NCBI RefSeq assembly: GCF_944327235.1
Contig: NZ_CALVHE010000009.1
Location: 1-51,200 of the forward strand
Reading direction: 5' to 3'
Source of the DNA: an uncultured Desulfovibrio sp.
Lineage (GTDB): Bacteria; Desulfobacterota; Desulfovibrionia; Desulfovibrionales; Desulfovibrionaceae
Length of the DNA: 51,200 nucleotides
Within the stretch, counting starts at the first letter, position 1. Every line of letters begins with the position of its first letter. Positions 17,492 through 26,582 of this stretch are shown here, in pieces. The notes below the pieces were generated by a model. The model did not search any database, was not told the DNA's origin, and saw nothing but the letters and a program-made list of their open reading frames with translations. The position numbers and the translations under genes are program-made.

Positions 17492-17492
17492 T

Positions 17493-17572
17493 GTACTTTC
17501 CGCCTGTCTGCCTGTGGCGGGAAAGGGCTGGAAACGGGGCGACCGGAAAGGCGGACGGACCGACAGGTCCTA
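17493..17572. repeat. Family C remnant abutting the TPR gene stop
   Basis: A short degenerate family C right half: GGGGCGACCGGAAAGGCGG followed by CGACAGGTCCTAG. The final TA coincides with the stop codon of the minus-strand TPR gene. Confidence 0.5.
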
Positions 17573-18196
17573 GACGCCCTGCAGGGTCAGTTCTTCCAGA
17601 AAGCCTTCCGGCACCTCGAAGCCGAGGCGTTGGGCTTCCTTGGCCGATTCCCGCGCGGCGGCGTAATTGCCCTGTTCAAACTGGGCAAGGGCAAGGTTGT
17701 TCCAGGCCGGAGCAAAGGCGGGTTCCTTGGCGATGATCTCCTTGCACAGCTTTTCGCAGGTATCCCATTCGGCCTTCATGTAATGGGCTGTGGCCAGGGC
17801 GTTGCGGGCCTGCAGGAAATCGGGATCCCACTTGAGGGCCTTGTTCAGGGCCGCGATGGCCTTGTCCGGCTCGCCGCGCTGCAGATGCACGAAGGCGATG
17901 TTGCTCCACGGCACGGGGAACTTGGCGCGGCAGTTGGCGGCCTCTTCATTGTAGCGCAGGCAGCCTTCGAGGTCGCCGCGTTCCAGACAGATGCCGCCCA
18001 GCTGCACATAGGCTTCCGCCAGATGCGGGGAGTTGCGTACGGCGTCCAGAAAGGCCCCTTCGGCTCCCACGAAGTCGCGCTTGCTCAGCAGGGCAAGCCC
18101 CAGATTGTAGTAGTGGGTGGCGCACTGATCGTTGGCTTCGATCTCGGCCTTGAGGTCGGCAATGTATTCGTCGATGTCGTCGTAGCTTTTTTTCAT
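17570..18196 (-). CDS. TPR-repeat protein
   Basis: This is a 208-residue soluble protein made almost wholly of tetratricopeptide repeats. Recognisable units start near residues 28 (THYYNLGLALLSKRDFVGAE), 62, 96 and 130, ending with PAWNNLALAQFEQGNY. Such proteins are scaffolds for protein-protein contacts; no enzyme motif is present. It is the last gene of a minus-strand operon (ferredoxin, YkgJ, 133-residue protein, TPR) and overlaps the preceding stop by an ATGA. The partner is unknown, but the Fe-S character of the operon suggests a role in metalloprotein handling. Confidence 0.88.
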   Translation of the reverse strand: MKKSYDDIDEYIADLKAEIEANDQCATHYYNLGLALLSKRDFVGAEGAFLDAVRNSPHLAEAYVQLGGICLERGDLEGCLRYNEEAANCRAKFPVPWSNIAFVHLQRGEPDKAIAALNKALKWDPDFLQARNALATAHYMKAEWDTCEKLCKEIIAKEPAFAPAWNNLALAQFEQGNYAAARESAKEAQRLGFEVPEGFLEELTLQGV

Positions 18197-18594
18197 GAAA
18201 GGTGGCCCTCTTTTTTCAGGAGATCATGATACCAGAGACAGAAATCCAGGATGCCCAGATACTTCTCGTCCCGGTTGACCACGCCCAGCGCGCATTCCAG
18301 CGCGCCGCGTCCGTAGTCGTTGCTGTAGTGGCCCTTCTTGCCCGCTTCCTGGAGGAATTCGCGGACCAGCTGCTGCGTGGTGCGCTTGCTGACGTCCATG
18401 CGCAGATCCAGCGGGTCGTTGGGCTTCTGGAAGGGGTCCCAGTTGTCGTAGCCGATCCTGTCCACGAACTTGCGTCGGCGCGGGTTCATCTTTTCATAGA
18501 TCTCGCGCTTTTGCTGTTCTTCGGCTTCCGTGAGCTTTTGTGGGGTCCCGTCACGGAATACCGTGGCGGGGATGGAACCAAGTACGGATGGCAT
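18193..18594 (-). CDS. Conserved hypothetical protein in the ferredoxin operon
   Basis: This is a 133-residue soluble protein, rich in charged and aromatic residues, with the stretch NPRRRKFVDRIGYDNWDPFQKPNDP near the middle. I recognise no domain, no transmembrane segment and only two scattered cysteines. The start lies 3 bases after the YkgJ stop and the end overlaps the TPR gene, so it is embedded in the operon and very likely translated by coupling. Confidence 0.8.
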   Translation of the reverse strand: MPSVLGSIPATVFRDGTPQKLTEAEEQQKREIYEKMNPRRRKFVDRIGYDNWDPFQKPNDPLDLRMDVSKRTTQQLVREFLQEAGKKGHYSNDYGRGALECALGVVNRDEKYLGILDFCLWYHDLLKKEGHLS

Positions 18595-18597
18595 GGG

Positions 18598-19266
18598 CTA
18601 GTCCTCGCGCCTGGCCGGGCCGATGCCCAGATACGCTTCATCATAACGGGTCAGCAGCGCCATGGACAGCGGCACATACACGTCGTGCAGTTCCTTGAAG
18701 CGGCTTTCCACGGCATCAGCGATGGCGCGGCTCAGGTTGGCAAGCTGGCCCTGGATCCTGTCCAGATGGACGGTAGGATACTTCTGCCCCTTCTCGAAGG
18801 CGGCAAAGCCGCAGACATGCCCTTCGCCGGCGATGGAGGTGGGCACGCCGTAGATGCGACAGGTGATGGGACGAGCGTCATACATGAGGCAACGGTCGTC
18901 GTCGCCCAGCAGAGGGCAGCGCGACTTGACGCGCGCGGCTTCGGCCATGATGTCCCCGGCGCTCTTGCCCGCCTTTTCCTCGCGGAAAAGATCGCGTTTC
19001 AGACGGGTGAGCTGCCTGTCCGTCTCGGAGGCGCGCTCCAGGATGGCCGAGCGTTCCGGCCCGTAACCGAAATGCTCCTGAAAGGCCCTGTTGATATACA
19101 TGGCTTCCACCAGCGAAAGATCAAAAAGCGCATGGCAGCAGTCGCTGCAGCCCTCCTTGCAGGCGACGCACTGGGGGAACTGGTTGCGGACGGTGGCGAA
19201 CACCGCGTCAGCCTGTGCGCGCAGGGCCTCGTATTGCTGAAAAATGGGGGTGAGATCTGGTATCAT
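18598..19266 (-). CDS. YkgJ-family cysteine-cluster protein (UPF0153)
   Basis: The family is thought to bind zinc or iron through a conserved Cys cluster. The 222-residue protein has CVACKEGCSDCCH near residues 32-45, then RCPLLGDDDRCLMYDARPITCRIYG at about 115-139, the family hallmark, and a late HVCGF. There is no signal peptide, so it is cytoplasmic. It is the second gene of the operon, 88 bases after the ferredoxin. The pairing with a ferredoxin hints at Fe-S assembly or repair, which is inference only. Confidence 0.9.
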   Translation of the reverse strand: MIPDLTPIFQQYEALRAQADAVFATVRNQFPQCVACKEGCSDCCHALFDLSLVEAMYINRAFQEHFGYGPERSAILERASETDRQLTRLKRDLFREEKAGKSAGDIMAEAARVKSRCPLLGDDDRCLMYDARPITCRIYGVPTSIAGEGHVCGFAAFEKGQKYPTVHLDRIQGQLANLSRAIADAVESRFKELHDVYVPLSMALLTRYDEAYLGIGPARRED

Positions 19267-19354
19267 GGCGTTTCCCGGAAGGTATGCAAAATGCCGCCAG
19301 ACGCGGAAGCGCCCGGCGGCACAAAGGAGAGGAGCGCAGCGCGCCCCTTACTGC

Positions 19355-19543
19355 CTAGTTTTCTTCCACGGTGATGGCGCTATGTTCGCACACTTCCACG
19401 CAGGATTCGCAGCCGAGGCATTCTTCGGAGTTGGAAGGCTCGGACTTGCCGTCTTTGATTTCGTACACGTCCACGGGGCAGACGTCAGCGCACTCACCAC
19501 AGCCCACGCACTTGTCGGCGTCAACAGTCACATTGTAACCCAT
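19355..19543 (-). CDS. 2[4Fe-4S] ferredoxin
   Basis: This is a low-potential electron carrier of 62 residues. The start at 19543 is fixed by GGAGGAATCAA before the ATG; the frame is open for 31 codons upstream but without support. The first cluster motif is C12xxC15xxC18xxxC22P and the second is C42xxC45xxC48xxxC52, where Glu replaces the usual Pro after the last Cys. The protein is acidic. It is first in a four-gene operon with its own TTGACA promoter. It may serve anaerobic redox enzymes in general and not only its neighbours. Confidence 0.96.
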   Translation of the reverse strand: MGYNVTVDADKCVGCGECADVCPVDVYEIKDGKSEPSNSEECLGCESCVEVCEHSAITVEEN

Positions 19544-19606
19544 TTGATTCCTCCAGATTTGAAACGGATGTTCCAGCGGTTTTTGCGGCTCGCGGCCGCT
19601 CTGGCA

Positions 19607-19636
19607 TGGATAGCTTCCCCTCCTGTTCCCTGTCAA
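19607..19636 (-). promoter_or_regulatory. Sigma-70 promoter of the ferredoxin operon
   Basis: A consensus TTGACA and TATCCA with an 18-base spacer on the minus strand, about 60 bases before the ferredoxin ATG. Confidence 0.72.
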
Positions 19637-19677
19637 GGGGCAGGCCCCACTTTTCGCCCCGCCGCCCGGCCGGGCGT

Positions 19678-21048
19678 TTACGGCAGCAGGCGGGCATAGT
19701 ACAGGCGGCCGCCCCGTTCCACTTGCAGGAGGATCTGGCCCGCGAGCCGCAGCTGACGGAAGACCTGCAGGAGTTCTTCCTGCGAGCGCAGCGCCTTGCC
19801 GCCGATGCCGGCCAGCACGTCGCCCCGGCGCAGGAAGTTGGCGGGGCCGTTCGGTTGCACGGAGGCCACCACCAGCCGCCCGCCGGAGGACTGGAGGGTG
19901 AAGCCCCAGCGGGACTCCATGATCCGCCGGGCCGTGACGTCGTCGAACTCCACCGGCGCGAGCTGCAGTTCCTGCCTGCCGCCCGTCCGCTGCAGCACGA
20001 GGCGCAGCTGTTCGCCGGGGAGCTGGTTGCGCAGCAGGTTCAAATAGTCGCCGCGATCGTCGAGCACCACGCCATTGATGCTCTCGATGACGTCGCCTGG
20101 CTCCAGTCCGGCAGCGGCAGCGGGCGTGCGGTCATAGACCTCGGCCACGAGCAGACCGCGCACCTCGCGCAGGCCCAGCGCCTGCGCCATGCGCTGATCC
20201 AGATTTTCCACATGCAGGCCCAGCCAGAGCGGCGCGCGCTTGCCGTGGTCCATCAGATTGTCCATGACGCGCAGGGCCTTGTGGATGGGGATGGCGAAGC
20301 CGATACCTTCGCCCTTGGCGTGTACGGCGGTATTGATGCCCACGAGGCGGCCTTCCAGATCCAGCAGGGGACCGCCGCTGTTGCCGGGATTGATGGCCGC
20401 GTCCGTCTGGATGAGATCGGTGAACAGCCCGCTCTCGCTGCGGATGGAACGGCCCAGCGCGGAGACGACCCCCGTGGTGACCGTATGGTTGAAGCCGAAG
20501 GGGTTCCCGATGGCGATGACGGTCTCGCCGGGCATAAGATCGGCGGCCGTGGCGGGGCGCAGGGAGGGCAGGTCATGCGGCCCCTGTATCTCCAGCACGG
20601 CGATGTCGAAGTCTGGGTCGGCCCCCCGGACGATGGCCGGGAACTCGCGGCCGTCCAGCAAGTTGACCGTGACCTCGCCGCCCCCGGAAATGACGTGGGC
20701 ATTGGTGAGTACATAGCCGCGACTGCCGTCCACGATGACGCCTGAGCCGAGGCTGACCCGCTTTTGCCGCCGGGAGGGCGACATCCCGCCGAAGGGCTGG
20801 AACCCCGGCCCGAAGAATTGTTCCAGCGGGCTCATGTAACGCGGTCCGGCGTCGATGACGCTGGTGCTCGTGATGTTGACCACGGCGGGCGCGGCGAGCT
20901 GTACGGCCCGCACCACGGGCGTCAGACGCGGGCTGCCCTCAGGGATGGCGGGCAGAGAGGCGGCGGACGCCGGTACGGGACAGCCGAGGAGCAGCAGGCA
21001 GAGCGGCAGCAGGCGCGCAGCATCGCGAAAAAAACGTGTCATGTCCAT
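19678..21048 (-). CDS. Periplasmic serine protease HtrA/DegP family
   Basis: It degrades or refolds damaged envelope proteins. The start at 21048 follows AAGGAGAACAC; the frame is open further upstream without an SD. The 456 residues begin with a signal peptide (hydrophobic 12-24, cleavage near ASA-AS). The trypsin-like domain has the triad H118 (TNAHVI), D148 (DFDIAVL) and S224 (GNSGGPL). PDZ1 (about 275-360, with LEPGDVIESINGV) and PDZ2 (about 375-455, with LRRGDVLAGIGGK) follow. A residue C23 lies in the signal, but LLGC could also be read as a lipobox, so a lipoprotein form is possible. Confidence 0.95.
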   Translation of the reverse strand: MDMTRFFRDAARLLPLCLLLLGCPVPASAASLPAIPEGSPRLTPVVRAVQLAAPAVVNITSTSVIDAGPRYMSPLEQFFGPGFQPFGGMSPSRRQKRVSLGSGVIVDGSRGYVLTNAHVISGGGEVTVNLLDGREFPAIVRGADPDFDIAVLEIQGPHDLPSLRPATAADLMPGETVIAIGNPFGFNHTVTTGVVSALGRSIRSESGLFTDLIQTDAAINPGNSGGPLLDLEGRLVGINTAVHAKGEGIGFAIPIHKALRVMDNLMDHGKRAPLWLGLHVENLDQRMAQALGLREVRGLLVAEVYDRTPAAAAGLEPGDVIESINGVVLDDRGDYLNLLRNQLPGEQLRLVLQRTGGRQELQLAPVEFDDVTARRIMESRWGFTLQSSGGRLVVASVQPNGPANFLRRGDVLAGIGGKALRSQEELLQVFRQLRLAGQILLQVERGGRLYYARLLP

Positions 21049-21182
21049 GTGTTCTCCTTGCGGGATGCCGCGCGGCATCCCGGTTTGCCGTCTCTGCATA
21101 GCGTCTTGCGGCAGGTCCGTAAAGGGCCGCCCGCGTGAGGACGGCGCTTGCGCCCCTGCCGTCAAAAGGCTAACACAGGCAA

Positions 21183-22298
21183 ATGCACATCGAAACTTCT
21201 TCCTGTCCCCGGCTTGAGGAGATCCTTCCCGGCCTGCGGATCGTCCCTGTGGAAGCGGCGGCGCTGGAAGCGGCGCAGCGACATATCGACCAGCTCACCA
21301 AACCGCGCGGCAGCCTGGGCCGCCTTGAGGAACTGGCCCGGCGGCTGGCGGCCATGCGGCCTGAGGTCCGTCCCCTGAACGTCAATCCGGCCATGATGCT
21401 CACCGTTGCCGGCGATCATGGCGTCACGGCGCAGGGCGTTTCTCCCTGTCCGCAGGTCGTGACCCGGCAGATGGTGGCCAATTTCTGCGCGGGCGGCGCG
21501 GGCGTCAACGTCCTGAGCCGCACTTCCGGCATGGATCTGCGCGTGGTGGACGCAGGTTGTGCGGGCGGACCGTATGCGCCGCATCCCCAGCTCATCGACC
21601 TGCGCCTCGGTGACGGGACGGCGGACATGAGCCGTGGCCCGGCCATGGCGCGGGAGACCTGCCTCACAGGGCTGCGGCGCGGCGTGGAACTGGTGCGCGA
21701 TCTGGCCGCGCGGGGCTACGCCTGCTTTGCCACGGGGGAGATGGGCATTGGCAACAGCACGGCCGCGGCGGCCGTCAATTGCGCGTTGCTGGGCTTTGCG
21801 CCGGAGCGGGCCGTGGGGCCGGGCGCAGGGGCCGACAGCGCCATGATCGCCCGCAAGGCGGAAGTGGTGCGGACGGCCCTTGCCGTCAACGGTCTTGATT
21901 CCGCCGCCCATGCCCACGCCGATCCGCTGGCCGTGCTGGCGGCTGTGGGCGGCTTCGAGATCGTCCTTATGGCAGGCATCATGCTGGGGGCGGCTTCCTG
22001 CCGTCTGCCCGTGCTGGTGGACGGCTTCATTTGCAGCGCGGCCTATGCCGCGGCGGAACGCATCTGCCCCACATTGGCCGACTACGCCATCCTGGCCCAC
22101 GCTTCCGCCGAGCCGGGTCATGTGCCCGCGGTCTCCCGCCTTGCCGCGGGCGGGCCGCTGCTCCATCTGGACATGCGTCTGGGCGAAGGCACGGGCGCGG
22201 CCGTGGCCTATCACCTGCTGCGCTGCGCCGCGGCCATCTATAATGATATGGCGACCTTTGCCAGCGCGCAGGTGTCGTCGGAGGGCTCGCTGTCATGA
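21183..22298 (+). CDS. cobT: Nicotinate-nucleotide-dimethylbenzimidazole phosphoribosyltransferase (CobT)
   Basis: CobT makes alpha-ribazole phosphate, the activated lower ligand of cobalamin. The 371 residues fit the family (about 350). Markers are [71 protein letters not shown] and the catalytic Glu in [12 protein letters not shown] near the end. The SD is poor. The stop overlaps the next gene by ATGA. No other cobalamin gene is in the window. Confidence 0.97.
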   Translation: MHIETSSCPRLEEILPGLRIVPVEAAALEAAQRHIDQLTKPRGSLGRLEELARRLAAMRPEVRPLNVNPAMMLTVAGDHGVTAQGVSPCPQVVTRQMVANFCAGGAGVNVLSRTSGMDLRVVDAGCAGGPYAPHPQLIDLRLGDGTADMSRGPAMARETCLTGLRRGVELVRDLAARGYACFATGEMGIGNSTAAAAVNCALLGFAPERAVGPGAGADSAMIARKAEVVRTALAVNGLDSAAHAHADPLAVLAAVGGFEIVLMAGIMLGAASCRLPVLVDGFICSAAYAAAERICPTLADYAILAHASAEPGHVPAVSRLAAGGPLLHLDMRLGEGTGAAVAYHLLRCAAAIYNDMATFASAQVSSEGSLS

Positions 22299-23254
22299 GC
22301 GGGGAGCCGCTGCTGCAACTCCGTGATGTCTGGCGGCGCTTTGCCGTACGTCGTGGTCTGTGGGCCGAACGCGCGCTGTTGACGGCGGTGGCCGGTGTGG
22401 ACATGAGCCTGCGGGCCGGCGAGAGCCTCGGTCTGGTTGGGGAATCCGGCTGCGGCAAGTCCACGCTGGGCCGCATGGTCTGCGGCTTGCTGCCGCCGAG
22501 TGAGGGAGAGGTGCTCTTCGACGGGCAGCCGCTGCCCCCGGCCGGACCGCGCAGCACGGCCGCCGGGCGGGTGCAGATGGTCTTTCAGGATCCCTTTTCT
22601 TCCCTTAATCCCCGCTGGCGGGTAGGCACGTCGGTGGAGGAGCCGCTGCGCCGCAACAAGGACCTGGGTCGGGCCGAGCGTGCCGAGCGCGTGGCGGACA
22701 TGTTTTCCCGCGTGGGACTTGCTGGATTGGAGCGCCGCTACCCGCACGAGTTTTCCGGCGGGCAGCGGCAGCGCATCGCCGTGGCGCGTGCCCTGATCAC
22801 GCGACCGGATGTGGTCGTCTGCGACGAGCCTGTCTCGGCTCTGGATGCCTCGGTGCAGGCTCAGGTGCTCAACCTCCTCCGGGACGTGCAGGAGGATTTC
22901 GGCCCGGCATACCTGTTCATTTCGCATGATCTGGCGGTGGTCAGCTTCATGTGTCCGCGCGTGGCGGTCATGTATCTGGGACGGCTGGTGGAGGAAGGGC
23001 CTCGTGAGCGCCTGCTGCACACGCCCGCCCATCCGTATACGCAGGCGCTGGTGGCGGCCATGCCCACGGCGGGCGGCCTTTCGCTGAACACATCGTCCGT
23101 CGCTGCCGAGCTGCCCAGCCCGCTGGCCCCGCCGCCGGGCTGTACCTTCCATCCGCGCTGCACACGGGCCACGGATGTCTGTTGCAGCGAGATCCCGGAT
23201 TGGCGGACACTCGATGAGGGCTGGAGGGTTCGTTGCCATCATCCCAGCGTCTGA
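22295..23254 (+). CDS. Oligopeptide/dipeptide-type ABC transporter ATPase (DppF/OppF-like)
   Basis: This is a 319-residue ATP-binding subunit. Walker [10 protein letters not shown] is at about 50, Q-loop [15 protein letters not shown] at about 96, signature [12 protein letters not shown], Walker B VVVCDEP, D-loop SALDAS and H-loop FISHD. The C-terminal oligo_HPY extension has CTFHPRC. The family powers import of peptides or nickel/cobalt chelates. No permease, binding protein or second ATPase is adjacent, so this gene is separated from its transporter or serves an unlinked one. The ATGA overlap with cobT suggests shared expression and, speculatively, uptake of a corrin or cobalt compound. Confidence 0.9.
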   Translation: MSGEPLLQLRDVWRRFAVRRGLWAERALLTAVAGVDMSLRAGESLGLVGESGCGKSTLGRMVCGLLPPSEGEVLFDGQPLPPAGPRSTAAGRVQMVFQDPFSSLNPRWRVGTSVEEPLRRNKDLGRAERAERVADMFSRVGLAGLERRYPHEFSGGQRQRIAVARALITRPDVVVCDEPVSALDASVQAQVLNLLRDVQEDFGPAYLFISHDLAVVSFMCPRVAVMYLGRLVEEGPRERLLHTPAHPYTQALVAAMPTAGGLSLNTSSVAAELPSPLAPPPGCTFHPRCTRATDVCCSEIPDWRTLDEGWRVRCHHPSV

Positions 23255-23269
23255 ATCATTTAAATCTGT

Positions 23270-23400
23270 CAACACGATTTGCTGTTTGGGGGGAAGGGAG
23301 CGACCGAAAGGCGGCCGCTCCCCTTCCCCAGCGCGCTTTTATCAGGGGAAAAAGCAGGGACGCGGGGCGCACCGCCCCTCATGGCAGGCGGGGTCTGTAT
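23270..23400. repeat. Family C fragment
   Basis: Family C text TTGGGGGGAAGGGAGCGACCGAAAGGCGGC joined to an inverted CCCCTTCCCCAGCGCGCTTTTATC piece, so the copy is rearranged. Confidence 0.6.
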
Positions 23401-23405
23401 AATTA

Positions 23406-23544
23406 GATCATTTTTTGAAAGGCGTTGCGTTTCAAACCATACGGCCTGTCGTTTCGCGGAAAAAACGTGGTTTTTCCGTTCACTTTCGGACGGGGGCGCT
23501 GTGCCGCCGCCTCGCATGTTACCTTTTTCAAAGGCAAAACGTTC
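23406..23544. repeat. Dispersed repeat family B, TA-flanked copy
   Basis: GATCATTTT...AAAACGTTC between TA at 23404-23405 and 23545-23546. The internal hairpins and GTTTCAAACCATACGGCC are intact. Confidence 0.78.
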
Positions 23545-23548
23545 TATC

Positions 23549-23592
23549 AAAAAAAAAACGGGTTCCAGCATACGCCGGAGCCCGGTTTTTTT
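23549..23592. terminator. Bidirectional terminator between the ABC gene and secF
   Basis: CGGGTTCC/GGAGCCCG stem with about ten A before it and seven T after it. Placed between convergent genes, it can stop both. Confidence 0.8.
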
Positions 23593-23675
23593 CATGGTCT
23601 CGTTTTTGGGGGAGAAAAAGGAGTCGTCCTTTTCTGCGTGTGTTGTGCGCGGCTCCGTACCGGTAACGACGATAT

Positions 23676-23745
23676 CACCCGGTAAAAGCGCGCTGGGGGA
23701 AGGGTGGGGTTCCCCTTCCCCCAGAGTAAAGCGCCCCTATAATAC
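23676..23745. repeat. Family C fragment
   Basis: CACCCGGTAAAAGCGCGCTGGGGG followed by a GGGGTTCCCC hairpin and TTCCCCCAG, the family C core. It ends just before the secF stop. Confidence 0.55.
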
Positions 23746-23749
23746 CGTG

Positions 23750-24850
23750 CTACACGATGCCGTGTTCGCCCGGCTTTTCGTATTCCGGCTTCTGCTGTTG
23801 CCGGACGTAGAGTTCCGTATCGCCCAGGGCCAGCAGGACGGCCGAGGACACATAGATGGACGAGGCCGTGCCGATGAACAAGCCGATGAGCATGGTCAGG
23901 GCAAAGTCGTGGATGACGCCGCCGCCCAGCAGATAAAGGGCCAGGGTAGCGATGAAGGTCGTACCGCTGGTGAGGATGGTGCGCGAGAGCGTCTGGTTCA
24001 CGCTGCGGTTGATGAGCTCTTCCAGCTTTTCCGTGGGGGCGGCCCGCAGGTTTTCGCGCAGGCGGTCATACACGATGATGGTGTCGTTGAGGGAGTAACC
24101 GATGAGGGTGAGCAGAGCGGCCATGACGTTGAGGTCGATCTCCACATCGAGCAGGGAGAGCAGCCCCACGGTGATGAACACGTCATGCAGCAGGCCCACC
24201 ACGGCGCCGAGCGCGAAGTTGAGCTTGAGCACGAAGCAGACGCCCACCGTGACCGCCAGCGCGGCCAGCACCAGCCAGCCCATGCCGAGGCCGGTCATGC
24301 CTACCAGATACATGCTGCCCCAGAGCGCGGCGGCCATGATGATGCCCGCCATCCAGCGCTGTTCGAAGCGGCCGGAGATATAGACCGCGATGAGCAGTAC
24401 CGCGTAGTAGAGCGCGGCCAGGGCCTTGTTGGTCAGGTCGTCGCCCACCTTGGGGCCGACCACCTCGAAGCGCTGGATCTCCACTGCGTTATCGGGAAAG
24501 GCCGTGTGCAGGGCGTCCAGTATGCTGGTCCGCAGGGCGGAGGAACTGCCGTCCTCGGCCGTGGCGACGCGCAGCAGGAACTGGCGTCCGTCGTCGCCAT
24601 AGCGCTGGGTGGACACGCCGGGCAGTTCGGTGGCGGTCAGGCTTTTCTTGAGCGCCTCGTCCTGCACGGGCTGGGCAAATTCCACCTGCGCCACCACGCC
24701 GCCGGCGAAGTCGATGCCGAGCCGCAGTCCGTTGCCCCAGAGGGCGGAGCCGAGGCCCACCAGCAGGAGGAGGACGGAAAGGGCATAGGCGATGTGCCGC
24801 TTGCCGATGAAGTCGATATGCGTATCATGCTTGATGAATGCAAAAGCCAT
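23750..24850 (-). CDS. secF: Protein translocase subunit SecF
   Basis: SecDF uses the proton gradient to pull proteins across the inner membrane after SecYEG. The start at 24850 follows GGGAGGAACGAAC; 15 extra codons of open frame lie upstream. The 366 residues have TM1 (about 20-40), a periplasmic domain (LGIDFAGGVVAQVEF to about 135) and five TM helices. Family motifs include LLHDVFITVGLLS, LIGYSLNDTIIVYDRLREN and LTSGTTFIATLALYLLGG. It lies 17 bases after secD in a yajC-secD-secF operon. Confidence 0.97.
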   Translation of the reverse strand: MAFAFIKHDTHIDFIGKRHIAYALSVLLLLVGLGSALWGNGLRLGIDFAGGVVAQVEFAQPVQDEALKKSLTATELPGVSTQRYGDDGRQFLLRVATAEDGSSSALRTSILDALHTAFPDNAVEIQRFEVVGPKVGDDLTNKALAALYYAVLLIAVYISGRFEQRWMAGIIMAAALWGSMYLVGMTGLGMGWLVLAALAVTVGVCFVLKLNFALGAVVGLLHDVFITVGLLSLLDVEIDLNVMAALLTLIGYSLNDTIIVYDRLRENLRAAPTEKLEELINRSVNQTLSRTILTSGTTFIATLALYLLGGGVIHDFALTMLIGLFIGTASSIYVSSAVLLALGDTELYVRQQQKPEYEKPGEHGIV

Positions 24851-24867
24851 GTTCGTTCCTCCCGGCC

Positions 24868-26451
24868 CTAGATGCTGATGCCCTTGGGGCCGCACTTGCG
24901 CGCCCAGTATTCAAAGATGGCGCGCGAAACAAAGATCGCCGTGAACATGGAAGCCAGGATGCCCAGCGAGAGCGTCACCGCGAAGCCGCGGATGGGGCCC
25001 GTGCCGAACTGGTAGAGGATGATCGTGGCGATGATGGTCGTCAGGTTGGAGTCGGTGATGGAGATGGTGGCGCGTTCAAAACCGGCCCTGACCGCCGCCA
25101 GCGGCGTGAGCCCGTGCCGCAACTCCTCGCGTATGCGTTCGTAGATGAGCACGTTGGCGTCCACGGCCATACCGATGGTGAGCACGATGCCCGCGATGCC
25201 CGGCAGGGTGAGGGTCGCGCCGAAGGCGGCCATGCCCGCCATGATGATGAGCATGGTGAAGATGAGCATCACGTCGGCGATGACGCCGCTCAGACCGTAG
25301 TAGATGGCCATGAAGACCACCACGGCGGCCGCGCCCACCACAGCGGCCCGGACGCCGCTGTCGATGGATTCCTGACCCAGGGAGGGTCCCACGGTGCGCT
25401 CTTCTTCCACGGTGACGGGCGCGGGCAGAGAGCCGGAGCGCAGCACCACGGCGAGGTCGGAAGCTTCCTGAGTGGTGAAGCTGCCGCTGATGGAGGCACG
25501 ACCGCCGCCGATGCGCTGCCGGATGACCGGCGCGGAATAGACCTTGCCGTCCAGCACGATGGCCATGCGGCGTCCCACGTTCTCGCCGGTGACGCGTTCG
25601 AAGATGTCGGCGCCGCGGCTGTTGAAAGTCAGGCTGACGGCGGCCTGGCCCTGTTCAAAGGTCGGCTGGGCATCGGCCACGTCCTCGCCGGACAGCATGG
25701 CGTCCTTTTCCACGGCGATGAGCTGCCCGGAGATCTCCTCGCCCGACGTGCCGCGCTCCAGCAGGGGCAGCGCCTCGACGCCCGAGGGCAGGACCGGCTT
25801 TTTGGGGTCCACGTCGTCGCGCACCAGATGGAAGGAGAGGTGCGCCGTCTGCCCCAGCACCTGCACGGCCCGGCGCGGGTCGAAGAGGCCCGGCAGCTGC
25901 ACCTGGATGCGATAGCCCGCCTGCTTGCGGATATCCGGCTCGGCCACGCCGAACTGGTCGATACGGTTGCGGATGGTGCGCAGGGCCTGGTCCACGGCCA
26001 TGTCCTTCAGACGGTCGGCCTCGGCGTCGGTGAAGCGGCCCACGAAGCGGAGCTGGCCCGAATCGCCGGCCACAGGTTCGTTAAAGACCAGCTGCGGATA
26101 ATATTTGTGCAGCAGCTCCTCCAGCTTCTGGCGGTCGTCGCCGCGGGGCAGGAGGAATTCCAGCCGGTCGCCGCCTACCACGCGCGGCCGGAGCACGACG
26201 ATCTTCTCGTCCTTGCCCAGCCTGCGGATGTCCTGCCCGGCAAGCGCCAGCGAGTTGCTGACCGCCTGATCCACGCCTACGGCCAGCGTCAGATGGATGC
26301 CGCCCTTGAGGTCAAGGCCGAGGTTGATCTTTTTTTCCGGCAGGACAGAGTGCAGAGCCGTCCCGATGCCGGGCATACTGGGCAGGGCATAGGCGAGACT
26401 CAGCAGGAAAACCACAAGAGCGACGCCGAAACGTGTACGCAATCCTATCAT
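24868..26451 (-). CDS. secD: Protein translocase subunit SecD
   Basis: SecD is the partner of SecF in the translocation motor. The 527 residues start with a TM helix (about 7-27) and GLDLKGGIHLTLAVGVD. The large P1 periplasmic domain has RNRIDQFGVAEPDIRKQ and RIQVQLPG. Six C-terminal TM helices follow, containing GMAVDANVLIYERIREEL and TTIIATIILYQFGTGPIRGFA. The SD AAAGGT lies just before the ATG. The length is shorter than E. coli SecD (615) but usual for this group. Confidence 0.97.
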   Translation of the reverse strand: MIGLRTRFGVALVVFLLSLAYALPSMPGIGTALHSVLPEKKINLGLDLKGGIHLTLAVGVDQAVSNSLALAGQDIRRLGKDEKIVVLRPRVVGGDRLEFLLPRGDDRQKLEELLHKYYPQLVFNEPVAGDSGQLRFVGRFTDAEADRLKDMAVDQALRTIRNRIDQFGVAEPDIRKQAGYRIQVQLPGLFDPRRAVQVLGQTAHLSFHLVRDDVDPKKPVLPSGVEALPLLERGTSGEEISGQLIAVEKDAMLSGEDVADAQPTFEQGQAAVSLTFNSRGADIFERVTGENVGRRMAIVLDGKVYSAPVIRQRIGGGRASISGSFTTQEASDLAVVLRSGSLPAPVTVEEERTVGPSLGQESIDSGVRAAVVGAAAVVVFMAIYYGLSGVIADVMLIFTMLIIMAGMAAFGATLTLPGIAGIVLTIGMAVDANVLIYERIREELRHGLTPLAAVRAGFERATISITDSNLTTIIATIILYQFGTGPIRGFAVTLSLGILASMFTAIFVSRAIFEYWARKCGPKGISI

Positions 26452-26518
26452 GGGGTTACCTTTTGCTCAAAAATAAGGAGGCCGGGCAGCGTGGCGCATG
26501 TCCGGCAAACAATATCAC

Positions 26519-26538
26519 GGCCCCGCCTCGGCGGGGCC
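26519..26538. promoter_or_regulatory. Strong hairpin between yajC and secD
   Basis: GGCCCCGCC/GGCGGGGCC forms a 9-bp perfect stem with a TC loop and no T run on the minus strand. It could protect or attenuate the message between yajC and secD rather than end it. Confidence 0.5.
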
Positions 26539-26582
26539 GGATCGGAAAGGGGTCAGACGGCTGACCGTCTGGCGGTCTGCGC

